A DNA stretch of 64,000 nucleotides from Branchiostoma floridae. Its lineage: Eukaryota > Chordata > Leptocardii > Amphioxiformes > Branchiostomatidae. The translations under genes and the position numbers were made by a program. The stretch covers positions 16,278,200 to 16,342,199 of the forward strand of contig NC_049990.1 of assembly GCF_000003815.2 (NCBI RefSeq), given 5' to 3'. Below, one piece after another: positions 12,301 to 24,196 of this stretch. Every line of letters begins with the position of its first letter. Positions within the stretch are counted from its first letter, which is position 1. Below the pieces are notes generated by a model. It had not been told where the DNA came from, ran no database searches, and saw only the letters and a list, made by a program, of their open reading frames with translations.

Positions 12301-15300
12301 ATAAGTTTTGCCTAGCTTTATCTTAAAGTTTTCAATAATGCATAATCAAAATATCCAACTATTTTTTTTTTCATAATCGCGAATCAAAAACCTTTATCGT
12401 GATGACAAAATGTAACAGTGTGCAGTAGGCTCTTAAATGTACCCACGGTTGACTCCGGGAAAAGACTATGGTATACTTTCTATCAAAATTCATTTCATTG
12501 AAAGCCTTTGCTTACCTTAAGGAAACGTCTGCGGTCTTGGTCATGTAGGTGGTCCAGTGGTTTTGTCCCATCCTGTGTACGTGTACGAGGATAATTCATC
12601 GTAGTTGTATACAACGTTTTCATTTCCATTTCGTTTAGCTGCTCATAAAAGAAGCTTTTTTTCATTTCCTTTTTTTGCTGCTCATAAAATGTGAATATAT
12701 ACATACATGTGCATACATATACATATATGTTTACATATATATGTAATTCTGCTTAATATTTCGGTGATCAAGTGATTGCGATTTTTAGCGGTTGAATAGC
12801 AATCTTTGAAATTAAGTTACGATAACATATCAACACTTTACTGGTCACTATTCGACTGCCAAAATCGCAATTATTTGATTGATACAATGCTAACAGGTAT
12901 TCTAATCTGACAGAAATTTCTGGAGTAGTGAGTCTATCTTTTCGCACTTAAGGGCTCTGTTTGCGCCGTGAATTTCTCCCGCTTTTCAGTAAACCTTATC
13001 TTTAACAGGATATAAATCTGTCATTTGTCACTTCTATAAGTTACACATTTATAGACAATTCTCGAAGGTAGTACAAATATTCCTGCTAACTTTAAATTTG
13101 TCCCTTGTCATAGCTAACTAACTAGCCTAAGTCGACAGATCAGGGAACTAGACTAGTAAAAATTTCTTAACAATCATTAATTGTCCCTTTATTCTTACTA
13201 TTCTTACTGATTTTCTTTGCTGACCTTGTCTTTCGCCTCCACATCAGCGCCAAGTTGAATCAGCAGCTTCACCATCTCAGTGTTCCCGTTAATGCTGGCC
13301 ACATGGAGTGCGGTCCAGCCATGCTGAGTGAACAGACGGAGAAACAAATGAAGCCGTTTTGTATGTCTACGGATCCAAAAAGACCCCCGGGGATAGAAAG
13401 CTATAATGACTGTCCATCATTGTAAATAACAAACTTAAACAGAAAAGGTAATTGTCAACTGTTACTTCTATACGATACATTGATATAATGGTCGAAGGTA
13501 GTAAAAATATTTCTACGTACTACGTTTTCAACCGCCGTCATCTAGAACATTCTTAGACTCGTAAACATTTCTAAACAGTCATTGTCTGTCCCTTCTTTCT
13601 CACTAATAGAGATAATTTTCTGTATTAACCTTATCTTTCGCCTCCACATCAGCGCCAAGTTGAATCAGCAGCTTCACCACCTCAGTGTGTCCTTTCCTGC
13701 TGGCCCTATGGAGTGCGGTCTCGCCAGCCTGAGTGAACAGACGGAGGAACAAATGAAACCGTTTTGTAAATTGGCGGATTCAAACAGACCCCCAAGTATA
13801 GCAGGCCATAATGACTTTCGTCATTGTAAAACCTAAACTTACACAGAAAATATAATTTTCAATTCTCACTTCTTTACGATACATTAGTATGATTGTCAAA
13901 GATAGTAGAGATACTACTACTAACTTGAAATTTAACCACTGTCATGGCTAATGGACCTAAGCCAAGAGATCAGGAGACATTCGAAGACTAGTAAACATTG
14001 CCCAGCAATCATTTATTGTCCATTTATTCTGACTCATCATCATCGTGGGCTGACTAAATGAGATGATTTTCTGTACTTACCTTGTCCTTCGCCTCCACAT
14101 TAGTGCCGAGTTGAACCAGCAGCTTCACCACCTCAGTGTTCCCTTTCATGCTGGCCAAATGGAGTGCGGTCCTGCCAGTCTGAGTGAACAGGTGGAGAAG
14201 CAAATGAAGCCGTTTTGTAAATCGGCGGATTCAAATAGTCCTCCAAGGACAGCATAACGTTATTAATGTCCATCATTGTAGAACCTAAAGTTTTACAGGA
14301 AATATAACTTTCAGTCACTTTAAAATACATAGTTATAACTTTGGGATGTATTACAAATATTCCTATTGAAACTGAACCACGGCCTGTCATTGCTTGTTTG
14401 TATGGATGGCGTCCTACTGGAACCCTAAAACTGATGAAATCGTGAGAATAAAAAATGTTTTGCCAAAAAAGTTTCCCTTTTTATATATTTTTATGTAAGT
14501 GGTCATGACTGTTTAACAAATGAGTAAACACACAGAATATGGTACATACCAAACAATGGTCTTCATTTCACATCTTCTTTTTGGACATCTAAGATAACTT
14601 TCTTGGCATCCTAAGGCATTACTTTTCATTTCGTATCTATTTTCCAACATTTTGTTTCAGTCTAAGGCATATATATGCTCATTTTGCAGCTGCTATGTAT
14701 GGTTTACAGAATGGTTGTAAGCTTTCTTTCTTTGGAAACATCCGAAAATTGAATGGATGTCATCCATATAATCAAGTCAACATGGCCTTATGAGCACAAG
14801 CAGGAGGTCAAAAACATTCTAAGACTAGTAGATATTTCCCAACAATCATTAATTGAAAATTCTATTAATAGCCTGTACTACACTTTATGATGATATGCAA
14901 TCCTTTACTCCACACAGATAGATATGGTTAATGCAATCGCACGACACATATGTACATGCACTAGCATACAGAGCTCGAGTGGAAACTGGAAACACTGTGC
15001 ATTCCAATTGGAATTTCATGAATCGGACACCTAATAACAAGGTTTTGGAGTGGGAATGCTTGAATCTCTACTCGCTGAAAAAAATCATGTGATGCCAATG
15101 ACAAATCTGCATATGGAGTACGAACAAGCAAAGTGATATAAGAAGGGATAGAAACGCCAACCTCCCAGATCCTAAACACACATAAGCTGTAGTTACCCTT
15201 ACCACTGTCGACCTCTGATTGACGTCCCTCCCAGCCTGAAGACCCCTCCTCACGGTCTGCACGTCACCTTTTCGCACAGCATCCCAAAACTCGGCCTCGT

Positions 15301-15304
15301 CCAT
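5276..15304 (-). CDS. Ankyrin-Roc-COR (ROCO) protein, DAPK1-type, copy 1; Roc frameshift
   Basis: Coding exons in transcript order are 15304-15203, 14179-14081, 13728-13630, 13323-13225, 12572-12516, 12223-12092, 11171-10937, 10832-10739, 8784-8621, 8356-8171 and 6367-5276. All have AG/GT borders and compatible phases apart from the defect below. About 786 residues are expected: a short N-terminal helix (MDEAEFWDAVRKGD), three ankyrin repeats, a cap, Roc GTPase, COR, the DAPK1-like C-terminal region (ALREHREEV), an acidic stretch and a 13-residue repeat tail. Roc motifs are GPQEAGKST (P-loop), DFAGQ (G3) and SHAD (G4, as in DAPK1 THAD). There is no kinase and no death domain. Compared with copy 2, exon 11171-10937 is 2 nt shorter (235 vs 237), so the frame runs to a TAA in the next exon, near residue 290. 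This is a pseudogene, a null allele or an assembly error. Confidence 0.88.
5280..5475 (-). repeat. 39-bp coding minisatellite, five units
   Basis: Units encode ENVPADLGQLQLE or variants (GSVSDDLGLLQLE, GNVPDDLGQLQLE). The period is 39 bp, so unit number can change without a frameshift. Copy 2 has four units. A further unit, NGSDDMGQLQLE, follows the TAA stop in frame (about 5240-5275). Confidence 0.9.
7158..8120. mobile_element. piggyBac-like MITE, 963 bp, TTAA-flanked
   Basis: The left end is TTAA-CCCTCAAACCACCGTA and the right end is TACGGTGGTTTGAGGG-TTAA, with sub-terminal GGGGTCAAAACTGACC blocks facing inward. TTAA target duplication plus CCC termini is the piggyBac signature. It has no transposase ORF. 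The core (GCCATCTTGGATTTTGG with TGACGTCA) is related in inverted orientation to the elements at 45950 and 52553. It lies in the intron before the last exon of ROCO copy 1. Confidence 0.85.
9930..10500. repeat. Diverged tandem repeat, about 150-bp unit, at least four copies
   Basis: A block reading TCAAGTTCAAGC...GGCCCAAAATCAAA recurs at about 9938, 10088, 10230 and 10389. It sits in ROCO copy 1 intron 10739-8784, which is 1954 bp, while the matching copy 2 intron is 168 bp. The material around 8900-10680 was therefore gained in copy 1 or lost from copy 2. Proline-rich open frames across it are by-products of composition. Confidence 0.7.
10739..12223 (-). CDS. Roc GTPase exons of ROCO copy 1
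   Basis: Exon 12223-12092 carries the P-loop GPQEAGKST. Exon 11171-10937 carries VWDFAGQSEYAVTH (DxxG). Exon 10832-10739 carries VHWWLCFIKSC and VILVASHADLAD (G4-type). Order and spacing match the DAPK1 Roc domain. The middle exon lacks two bases present in copy 2, close to its 3' end. A 16-bp tandem duplication around its donor creates a second GT, which does not restore the frame. Confidence 0.88.
11253..11830 (+). mobile_element. Internally deleted mariner element with HTH remnant
   Basis: The element is flanked by TA and has TIRs starting CGAGGGGCATTCAATAAGTA at both ends, continuing to the GTCAGGGGC/GACCCACTTCC block. Inside, about 11430-11660 encodes an N-terminal mariner transposase HTH (FLYLKGRTPKGTFDEM, then PRPGRPSSAID); the catalytic DDD part is gone. 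It lies in the Roc intron of ROCO copy 1. The paralogous intron has a single TA at the same point (about 27016). Confidence 0.9.
13225..14179 (-). CDS. Three 99-nt ankyrin-repeat exons of ROCO copy 1
   Basis: Exons 14179-14081, 13728-13630 and 13323-13225 are each exactly 99 nt, phase 0-0, and each encodes one 33-residue ankyrin repeat (TALHxAS..GNTEMVKLLIQLGADVEAKDK pattern, abbreviated). The introns between them share blocks such as the TCATTAATTGTCCC segment, so the duplicated unit was exon plus intron, about 405-451 bp. Confidence 0.92.
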
Positions 15305-16586
15305 GGCAGGTCGTTACTCCTGATACCTGTTATTAAGATGTATAAATACTTAAACTGCTGGCATTTGTGGTTATGTATTTTTTCACAAATATTGATTGCA
15401 CAAAAAGAAGGTTTAGTCCCCATAATTCCACTTGCAATGAGTTAACATTAACCTTTGCACCCACATTTTAAGTTACACGATGTTTGTTATACTGATGACA
15501 GTGGCTAATGGAGTTTGGGAGTTAGAAACGTCATGAATATTGATGTTCAAACCATCAAGATATTTGGCGATTTCATATCAACACCAACTGTTACATCAAA
15601 TAGAACTTTAAAAATATGTTCATTATAGGTGTCTGTGGAATTGAAAATAATCAATCAATCAAAATATCTTTGAAAGATTAAAAAGGTTTTCCCATTACAC
15701 AGTCACTCCTCTCGGTGCTGAATAAAAGAGTCTACAATATAAAAAGAATAAACAGATGGCCAGTGCTCTAGTGCATTGTGTACTTTATTTCGACTTATTT
15801 TCACAAACCATTCAACTTTGCCAAATATTCCTTTATTGTACAGATAAACTCACAACTTAGTATTCTTTTCCACAGACCGTGCATACTTCGAACAGAACAA
15901 CGATGTATTGGTGCAACCCACCGTTGGTTTGTAACCTATAGATTGGCTGCAGTGTATGTTATATATACGTGACCGGATACAGTTAACGCGAGCTGAACTT
16001 TGATCAGTCCGAGTTTCAACTGGGCATTTGATTTGTTGTCCCTCGAAAGCTACGGGAGACGGCATTCTTAACATGTATCGTATATATTAAGCGAAGCTTC
16101 CTGGTCAGAAAGTACCGATCAAACTTTTCTCATAAGTTGTCATTGCAGTATATTCAACCTTGTCGCGAAAGGTCCATACATATTTGTCTCACTACCACAC
16201 TGCATTTGTGCTAGTATTTGCAATTAGGTTACTGTGACGGAACAGATTGTCGATTAGGGTCCCCTTACAACACCTTCCCTCACATAACAGCTATGTTTAC
16301 ATCGCACATCGCAATCTTATTAACGCTCAATTTGCTTTTGTTAACCTATTGAACGATGAATCAGGCTGAGCCTTAACAAACACAGTAGTATCCAAGCACT
16401 ATAATTTATAAAAGTAAATGGCATTTGCGCCTACTTCGATGTTGGCTCTTCAAGGGATTGTGTGTGGTTGGTTGAAAACAACATTAGACGTGGTTATATT
16501 AGTTTGAATGTTGCACATTTATAGATTCAAATCTATCTTAACATAACGTCTCATGCATCTCTAACAATAAACACAATAAAACTTAC

Positions 16587-16680
16587 CTGTACTTGTACCT
16601 GTTCCTTTTGTCTACCCGAAGGAAAACATGATCTCAAACCTCCAGCCACTCGCAGCTAGTACCGTACCCAAAATGGCGGT
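16587..16680 (-). promoter_or_regulatory. Non-coding first exon and YY1-type promoter motif, ROCO copy 1
   Basis: A GTAAGT donor follows position 16587 on the minus strand. The exon block from the donor up to AAAATGGCGG (16670-16679, a YY1-type core) is conserved in copy 2 at 35564-35656 while surrounding intron has drifted. The coding start in the next exon (acceptor before 15326, ATG at 15304) is shared by both copies. This looks like a 5'UTR exon and TSS region; no RNA data are available. Confidence 0.6.
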
Positions 16681-16729
16681 GTCGTAAAGTTCCGCTTTTT
16701 AGTTAATGAATAACCAATGACGTCGTTAA

Positions 16730-16972
16730 GGCCCCCTTTCCACTAGACGGCGATCGCGCTGCGCTCTCACTGCGACCTACATATGATATGTGTAACCTTC
16801 GCTTTCACACTGGGTTTATCATACAAATCGTAAAAGTGTGACTGAGAAGACAACAAAACACACAAAGTGTGAAAAGATTCGTTTCTTTTCTATAAAATTC
16901 GTTGAGCGGTCTTTTAAATTTTAGGTCGCAGAGAGAGCGCGGTGAGAGCGCCGTCCTAGTGGAAAGGGGGTA
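16730..16972. mobile_element. Short TIR MITE upstream of ROCO copy 1
   Basis: CCCCCTTTCCACTAG at the left and CTAGTGGAAAGGGGG at the right, followed inward by GGCG...GCGCTCTCACTGCGACCT and its imperfect complement. It interrupts sequence homologous to 35690-35770 upstream of copy 2. I could not define the target duplication. Confidence 0.75.
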
Positions 16973-18760
16973 TAACGAGGTTGACTGGTCAGGGTTCGCA
17001 TACGAGTTCTTCGCCATCAGGTCCGAGATTGCGTCATAAAAATTACGCTCAAAGATGGCTTTACACCGTCTAGCTTTAGCTTTCATCAATTGAAATCGAT
17101 TGGGAAGGCATTTACGCCTTGAGATGTTCGAAGATAGGGATAAATTTTGTTCTTGGTACAAGATATTGTTCCATGAATATAATCATTATTGTTGTGTTGT
17201 ATACCAGGTAAACCGCCTGGCGTAACACATTAAGTTTGTTCTCAATAGTGCAAGCTGCATAATCGGACAGATTAAGTGATCAGCTCACACCGGGAAGGTC
17301 CCCTACACCACTTTTGCATAAGTGTTGTTGGTTCTTGAGCTGTATCTCTCTTAAAACACGGGACCTCCATTTAATGTCGTATCCGAAGGACGTCCCTAAC
17401 ACTCTGGTCAATTACGGCATGTGACACGGTTCTAGTTAGTTGAAAACACGCGTATCCTTCTAACTTTTTAACGCATGGTCGTATTGTAACGAAACTTCAT
17501 ACAGAGTTAGTACCATGTGATACATATGAAATGCACATGTAATCTCAATTGATGCACTGTAATTTAGGGTTAGAAATAACGATTTTGGTTACTGTTGATT
17601 CGTTGATGTATGGATTCCCCAGCGGGGACACGGAATATATCCTTGATTTTTTTACTAGATAAGAGTTTATTTATAATGGAAATAATCTGTCCAAGGGTAT
17701 TTTGGATTATGAAACGAAATGGAGTTAATTTTGGGGCAAAAACATCAAAAACAAAGATTTTTCCAAAAATATCATAATTTTAAGTTCAAATACCCTTGGA
17801 TAATATTTATCTGCAAGCTATAATGCTAATAAAATAACCACATCTATCAATTTTACAATTTTGACCGGGGAAATAGCATTTAAAGCTAATAAACACGTCC
17901 CGCTTTCAGCTCGGTTCTCTCAGTCCCCGTGTTCACGCCATTTCACTCTCTGGTGGGTCGGAACGCGTTCGGAAGGTACCATTATGCTGCTTTCGCGGGG
18001 GTGCCTTTTTCGTTATATGTTCATATTTGACCAAAGAGCTTTTATCAGCTCTTTTATCAGCTTTTAAAAGCTCCTTGATTTGACAAACACTTGGCCGTTA
18101 TTTATAACGGGTGCCATTCAAAAGACTTCCCATAATGAATTTTTGTGTGCCATAGGTTGTAACTTCCTTTTCTTTTAAAAATCCAATGCAGATTTGTATG
18201 TAAATTGACTATTCTGACGGCTCACGTTTCCTTGTGGTTACGCGCGGTCACTGGTTCGTCCGACCCGATTTTGCGGCTACATGTGGTCCGTTTTGATGTA
18301 TTTTTATCGTACTTAGCCAAGCGACAGTTGTAGATGTTTATATACACATTATAATGATGTTAATGACTATCCAATAACAAGCTTAAGTTCTTCAAAAAGA
18401 AAGGTTTATGGTCAGGATACGAATCAGAATTCCAGTCGCTGTGGGTGATCGACAAAGGTACTGATCTGTATACTGGACTTGCGATGTCAACCCGTCACAT
18501 GTCTCATAACAAGGGAGAGGCGTTTATTCATCAACACTTTATTGTCCCCACTTATAAACTGTATGTAAACATTGAAAATCGCCAGCACTTAGTTTCACGT
18601 TCCATCAAATAGCAAATTCTTGTTTAAGTCTACCGCCAGGTAGGACCGTCCAAATGCCATATTCATGTTTGATAGAAACTCACATGCCGTAATTGACCCG
18701 AGCAGAAGCTAAGAACACATTCACACAAGAGTGCAGTAAAGAAAGTCGTGTAGAGTGCTT
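16973..18760. other. Intergenic; no gene recognised
   Basis: The first ~80 bp match the copy 2 upstream flank (35700-35770). The rest shows no credible exon. A CCAAGGGTATTT / AAATACCCTTGG inverted pair (about 17690-17805) suggests a small decayed MITE. Confidence 0.5.
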
Positions 18761-18769
18761 TTTCCAAGG

Positions 18770-18862
18770 GCTAAAGGTCGGCGGTATGTCAACGGATTTG
18801 AACCCAAGACCACTGGGTTACGGGCCAGCTAAACACCCAGCCGTTACACCAAACGACTCCAC
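18770..18862 (-). mobile_element. tRNA-derived SINE head
   Basis: On the minus strand it reads GTTTGGTGTAACGGC (A-box-like) and, about 45 nt later, GGTTCAAATCC (B box). The arms do not give a clean cloverleaf or a CCA-proximal acceptor, so a SINE or tRNA relic is more likely than a working tRNA. Confidence 0.5.
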
Positions 18863-20029
18863 TTGATTATGCTTGACTTGAAGCGCGTTTGAAGCTTAAG
18901 GTATCGGACCGGAGTTTCTTTTACGGAGGTTGGCGGACAGCTTCAGGCTGAAGGGCTACAGTTCCGCTAGGAAACGTAGGACGGGAAACTTAATCAATAT
19001 GGTGGAAATCCGTTTACTGCCTCTTTCCGACAAAGCTATTGGTATCGTCTGCTGCCTCTTTTTTTTTGGGTAGAATATGTAGTAAAATTTCAATTTTGGA
19101 CCCGAAAAGTATCATTTTTAAACCCTTTTTTGATCGAAGCTGCTTGGAAAAAACTAATTTTCCCAGGATAACGGCCTACGTGGCAGAGAAGCTAAATTCT
19201 TCATGCTTGTGTAAAATGAAAATAAATAAAAATTCGATGTGATAACTTTTTTGCAATCTTCGATAACGTAATTTCATCGAAATTGCATGAAAAAAAGTTG
19301 CTATTTGGGTCATCAGGCGAAAAAAATGCATCACCGTTACAGTGGACTAATACAAAAATCGTTTCGCTGGCCAACCAAATACTCCTCGCACAAAAATAAT
19401 ACAACCCACGGGCTTTTCAGGAAATACGACAAAACTATGATCAGCTATAACGATCACCAAGCAATAGGGAGCAAAAGATAGGGAGAAAACAGCGCACTTC
19501 CGGCCTATTACATCACCCTTCCGTCAACTCCGGTCAGATTTGAACTCTGACCCGGAACCTTAAGCTTGAAATGTAGAGCAGTCTAAGATGGTCAAAACGA
19601 CCAGGAAATCACAATAGTTAGGCGTCAAAAAAATTTGATCACTCGTGCTTTTTTTTTCCAAACACAATCATACAGAATTGAAGAACGAAAGGAAAGACTA
19701 GAGAGGTCCACCTGGTGCAATCATTACCTGTTTATGTTGCAAAAATCTGTTTAATATGCAAGGCGTACATTTGCGACAAAATAGTTTTCCGAAATGAATA
19801 TTCTTGGACATTAATATCCATTGTAGGACATTATTATCCATTCCACGACATTTTTGCAGCTCACTTTGCAGTTTTTGGCGACGCCTCAGGGGCAAGCCAA
19901 ATGGTATATATTATGTTCAGTCTGCAAAAATTCTAGGAATTGCACAGGCATGTTTCCACAGGCATGCTAGGCATGTTTCCACAGCCTCAATGAATGTGAA
20001 ATGGAATTTGGGTCATGTTCCAGGAAGCT

Positions 20030-20340
20030 GGGGTCAGGGGGATGGTTGGGTCAGCTCAGGTCAACTGATAGGAAGCTGTGATCAGGGGGGTGGTTGGGTC
20101 TGCTGAAGTCAACTGATAGGGATAACCATATACCATAGGTAGATAGGAAATGTTACATCTTGAATGATGGAAAATTGTGATTATATTATATTCAGAGCCA
20201 AATGTAATTTTCGTGGCATATACTAAAGGTATACACACACTGGTAATTTTCATGGCATATACTAAAGGTATATTAAGTTCACACACTGGTAGTTTTTATG
20301 GCATATACTAAAGGTATATCAAGGCCACAGACAGACAGAC
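20030..20340. repeat. Short diverged tandem repeats
   Basis: Two copies of a roughly 50-bp unit with GGTTGGGTC...GGTCAACTGATAGG (20030-20125) are followed by three copies of a unit with TGGCATATACTAAAGGTATA (about 20214, 20253 and 20299). A short AC microsatellite begins at about 20338. Confidence 0.7.
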
Positions 20341-20660
20341 ACACACACACACACACATTGTTCAAAATCTTTTTTTGGTTACACGCAAAATTGCAATCAC
20401 AAGGACATGTATGGATGGTGGGCAAGCCAGCCATGCACCCAACACCATCCTGTTGGCATATGAAATAATCTTGTACAATACTGAGAAACATGTCAAACCC
20501 TGCTATGTTTGGCTATTGGGGGCACATTCTTTCACCACTCTGGCTGGAAGTCCAATGGCACTGCCCAACATTGCCTCCTTCTCTGGAATTCCAACATTGC
20601 CACTGAAATTTCTACATTGCTACCTTCACTGGAATGCAAACACTGCCTCTCCAACACCTT

Positions 20661-20845
20661 GGTGGAATGTGGAATGTAGGGCATGCTGGGTCCCCTTGGT
20701 GGAATGTGGAATGTAGGGCATGCTGGGTCCCCTTGGTGGAATATGGAATGTAGGGCATGCTGGGTCCCCTTGGTGGAATATGGAATGTAGGGCATGCTGG
20801 GTCCCCTTGGTGGAAAATGGAATGTAGGGCATGCTGGGTACCTTG
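20661..20845. repeat. 37-bp minisatellite, five units
   Basis: Five head-to-tail 37-bp units contain TTGGTGGAAT and GTAGGGCATGCTGGGT and are nearly identical; the last is slightly diverged. There are no spacers, so it is not a CRISPR array. Several reading frames over it are open only because of the repetition. Confidence 0.92.
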
Positions 20846-20879
20846 AGAACTTTGGCAGGACAAGGAGTGTAATGCAACT

Positions 20880-22725
20880 GTAGAGATTCGGGGATCAACC
20901 AGTCGTGGTGCAGAGGAAGAGAGCTGTTGTCTATATAGTGAAGAAGAGGATCACTTGCATCAGGCCTTCAACTTAGCTTTCAAGGCAGAGGGTGGTTTTG
21001 TGGGGCAGCTAGAGGACGCTTTGCTGTGTCTGTCACGTAGGTAAAAGCCAGAGGGAGGTTTGTGCATTGACTGTTATTGCTTTGGGTGGTGAGGACGTCC
21101 ATTTTGTGTGGAAAGTTCAACCGTCAAGTTATCCCATGGACTGGAATATTACGAAGTAGGACAGCCATGTGGATTAGGTGCAAGAAAGTCATTCAAGGAC
21201 TGAAGTGCTGGAAACAGTTGGTTCTTACTTTTTTATTCTCCACTATACACTGTAGTGCTGGACGTATGTTTAGGTTACTGGCAGACTATTGTACTAGGCC
21301 TGGTACGTTTTTGCTGGCTGTAGTTTATGTAACTTACGGGTGGGCTAGGTGCCAGGGTTAGTAGGACAGGGAGTTTCCAGTCTATGCACGCGCACCTACC
21401 TGCCAAACCATTTTCAATGCTATTTCCACATTTCGTACTGGTCAAAAAAACCTACAACACCCACCGTCGCCAGGCAATGTATTTTTTTCCATTGCCAATC
21501 TTGTTGAGAATGATTTATAGCGTAATTGCAAGGGGAAACCCTGAGTGCAAATTAGGTTTTTGTAACTCACAAGGATGACTATAAGAACAAAGTGGCAAAC
21601 GTTAATGAACTTTACGATAACGTTAACACGGACTTCGATTACGTTTTACTTTAAATCCAGGCTGACAGAGAAGCAAACTCAGTGAGCTCGTCCTAGTCTA
21701 AGTTGTCCCACATCTAGCAAACTTGTAAGTTTTGGGGCAGGATATGAGAGCCTCGGGGAAAGATGTATGCCAGAGACATACCTTATTTTGCTAGGCATTT
21801 AAAAATCACTCCACACATTCTAACTGCAAAGTTTAATCCTGCATTTATATGGCAATGTTAACTACAACGTCTGATATATTTTTCGATTTCGCAAAAAAAA
21901 TGATACGATCCTTCTAGCCCGGTAGCGCTATTTCCCAAAGTAGTTTGAGCTGTACCATTTCCCTTTCTTACTTGTTACCATCTATTGAAAATCAGTGTAA
22001 AGTATTAAGGGAAATAAAGTAAATCAATGCTGATGTCTGAAATAAACAGTATTATCATATAGCCAGGGGACGTGGGCCAATCAGAAGGCCCCATTTCATG
22101 CTGGTTATGACGCCGTAACAGCCATTCATTAAATTTTTGATTATCACATATGTGATAAAACTTTTGAAAGTTTAAACCAATCAGGAGGACAGACAAACAT
22201 GACGCTGGCCAAGCAGAATGAGATATCCAGGAATCGTCCATCTGCCAAGATAGGGGAATAAGTGGGCATGGCAGGGGGGATGGCTCCCTCTATTAACATC
22301 GGTAGTGCGTGTTTCTTTGTTCAAAGAAAACATTTGCTGTCTTAAAACAACATTGAATTACCTATAATATTTAAGACAATAAAATCTATTTCAAGTCATG
22401 TCCAATTTAAACTGCAAATGGCAAATAAAATTATTTGCACCCCCGCCCATTCAAGAGTAGCGGTCATGGCGCTGGAGGACCAAAATGCTACCTTTCTTCG
22501 GAGAAGTCGTGTCTGGGTTCGTAGTGAACGAGATTCTCAAGAGCTGTGAAGCACAGGGATCCCGGAATACCTCAGGAAAGCCGGCAGAGATTTAGCGCCT
22601 GATACGAACGAACTCGACAAACTGGAGAATGGGCGAGTGGAGAAATACGGAGCGTGCAACAGTTTGTAACATAATGAATCGACTTTGTTCTTATTTTAAG
22701 CCTTGGAACAGAAATACATTTCACG
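20880..22725. other. Intergenic; no gene recognised
   Basis: There are several short open frames without recognisable domains or splice-supported homology. About 22005-22260 and 22440-22670 have no family I recognise. Confidence 0.5.
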
Positions 22726-22729
22726 TACA

Positions 22730-22825
22730 AGTTTTATGTTGTTCAAATTCACTGTTCAAATGTATGTACTGAATAAAAGTTTTATGTTGTTCAAATTCAC
22801 TGTTCAAATGTATGTACTGAATAAA
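22730..22825. repeat. 48-bp perfect tandem duplication
   Basis: Two identical 48-bp units (22730-22777 and 22778-22825) each end in GAATAAA. The identity implies a recent duplication. Confidence 0.92.
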
Positions 22826-22927
22826 AGATGTATGTTTTAGAAAAGAATTTGTCGTTCCTACTCATCTGGAAACTCTACTCTACTCTAATCTACTCTTAAA
22901 TGGGTCAGTGTGGGTAGGCTATATGAT

Positions 22928-23118
22928 AATAGGGGTTAATGACCCACCTGTTCCTCGGTATATATGGTGTCATNNNNNNNNNNNNNNNNNNNNNNNNNNN
23001 NNNNNNNNNNNNNNNNNNNNNNNNNNNNNNNNNNNNNNNNNNNNNNNNNNNNNNNNNNNNNNNNNNNNNNNNNNNNNNNNNNNNNCACCTCGGGGCGGGT
23101 CATTAACCCTTAATTATT
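22928..23118. mobile_element. TIR element interrupted by an assembly gap
   Basis: AGGGGTTAATGACCCACC on the left and GGCGGGTCATTAACCCTT on the right are inverted. The 112 N at 22974-23085 lie between them. A foldable MITE would explain why assembly failed here. Confidence 0.6.
22974..23085. other. Assembly gap (112 N)
   Basis: A run of N, inside a probable inverted-repeat element. Confidence 1.
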
Positions 23119-23194
23119 AAAAGGTTTTACAGTCAGGCCAAATCTGCAAATAACAAAATTGAACTATATTCATAGGGTGTTTTCGCAAAATGCA

Positions 23195-23350
23195 GTAAAG
23201 TGTTTCCAACTACATTGGTGAGACGCTTCCAACTACATTCATAAGGTTTTTCCAACTACATTCATATGGTGTTTCCAACTACATTTTGTACATCCATACG
23301 TTGTTTTCAAGTACATGCAAAAGGTGCTTCTAACATTTATAAAGTGCTTC
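23195..23350. repeat. Minisatellite, about 24-bp unit
   Basis: TTTCCAACTACATT recurs at about 23-26-bp spacing (about 23202, 23228, 23250 and 23273), then decays rightward. Confidence 0.7.
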
Positions 23351-24196
23351 CGCAAATTAAGACCAAGTGCATTTTATTAGATGCAGGCGTTATAATTTGT
23401 AATTGTGGAGTAGTCACAGATGCTTGAGGCAATGTCTACAGGTACACACAGTATTACTTTGACAAAACTATGTTCGTCCGTACATTGTTGCTGTTATATT
23501 GAGCTGGGTAATCGTGCAAATGGCAAAATGGTAAAGTATGATTGTTAAAACTGTGACATTTTCTTGCAAAGGATGCATTTTCATTGTCAGGAATTCATGA
23601 GACGGAATTCATGCCATTAATAATGTATTTCGTTCTAGTTAGTTCTGGTTATTATCATCACATTCTTAGAAACTATCTGCTGTCTGAAAATCTTAAATCA
23701 TGAATATGACCAAAAGTGCCCCCACCAAGCATGGGGAGGAATAAATCTTACATCAATATTCGGAATCATTGTTGATTGACAGGTGTTGCTCAGCCAATGA
23801 AAAATGTGTAGACAGCACATGTACTGCGATTAGACATTCAAAACAAATTAAACAGCATTTGTCCAGCAAAGCCATCACCTCCCTAACTGTCTCATACCAT
23901 GGGAAGATCTTCCGAGCTACTCTAAGGTACAATGTCCTGTGAATTCAGTTCTGCAAAATCTATACATGTTGATTACTGCACCGTAAACTGCGGTGACAAC
24001 TATGGGGCCAAAATAAATTGCTGTTCAACAGGCGTGTTTGGTGTTCAAAGCAACGAACAAATGTCCTTTCTAATCTGTACTTGTCGCGGATCATCAGGTA
24101 CATTTTTGGTTACAACCAAAGTCATTCCATGTAACCAAGGCCATTTCTTTTTAACTTAATGATGGCTGCCATGGGACCCAGGTCATCAGACTAATT

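Noticed and set aside
18770-18862. tRNA gene
   Set aside because: A and B boxes are present but no acceptable acceptor stem or anticodon arm could be paired; SINE head is preferred.
20661-20845. CRISPR-like periodic repeat
   Set aside because: Units are contiguous with no spacers and the genome is eukaryotic.
20532-20898. Collagen-like or PACPTFHIPPRG repeat proteins on the minus strand
   Set aside because: A 37-bp minisatellite read in three frames; no flanking exon structure.
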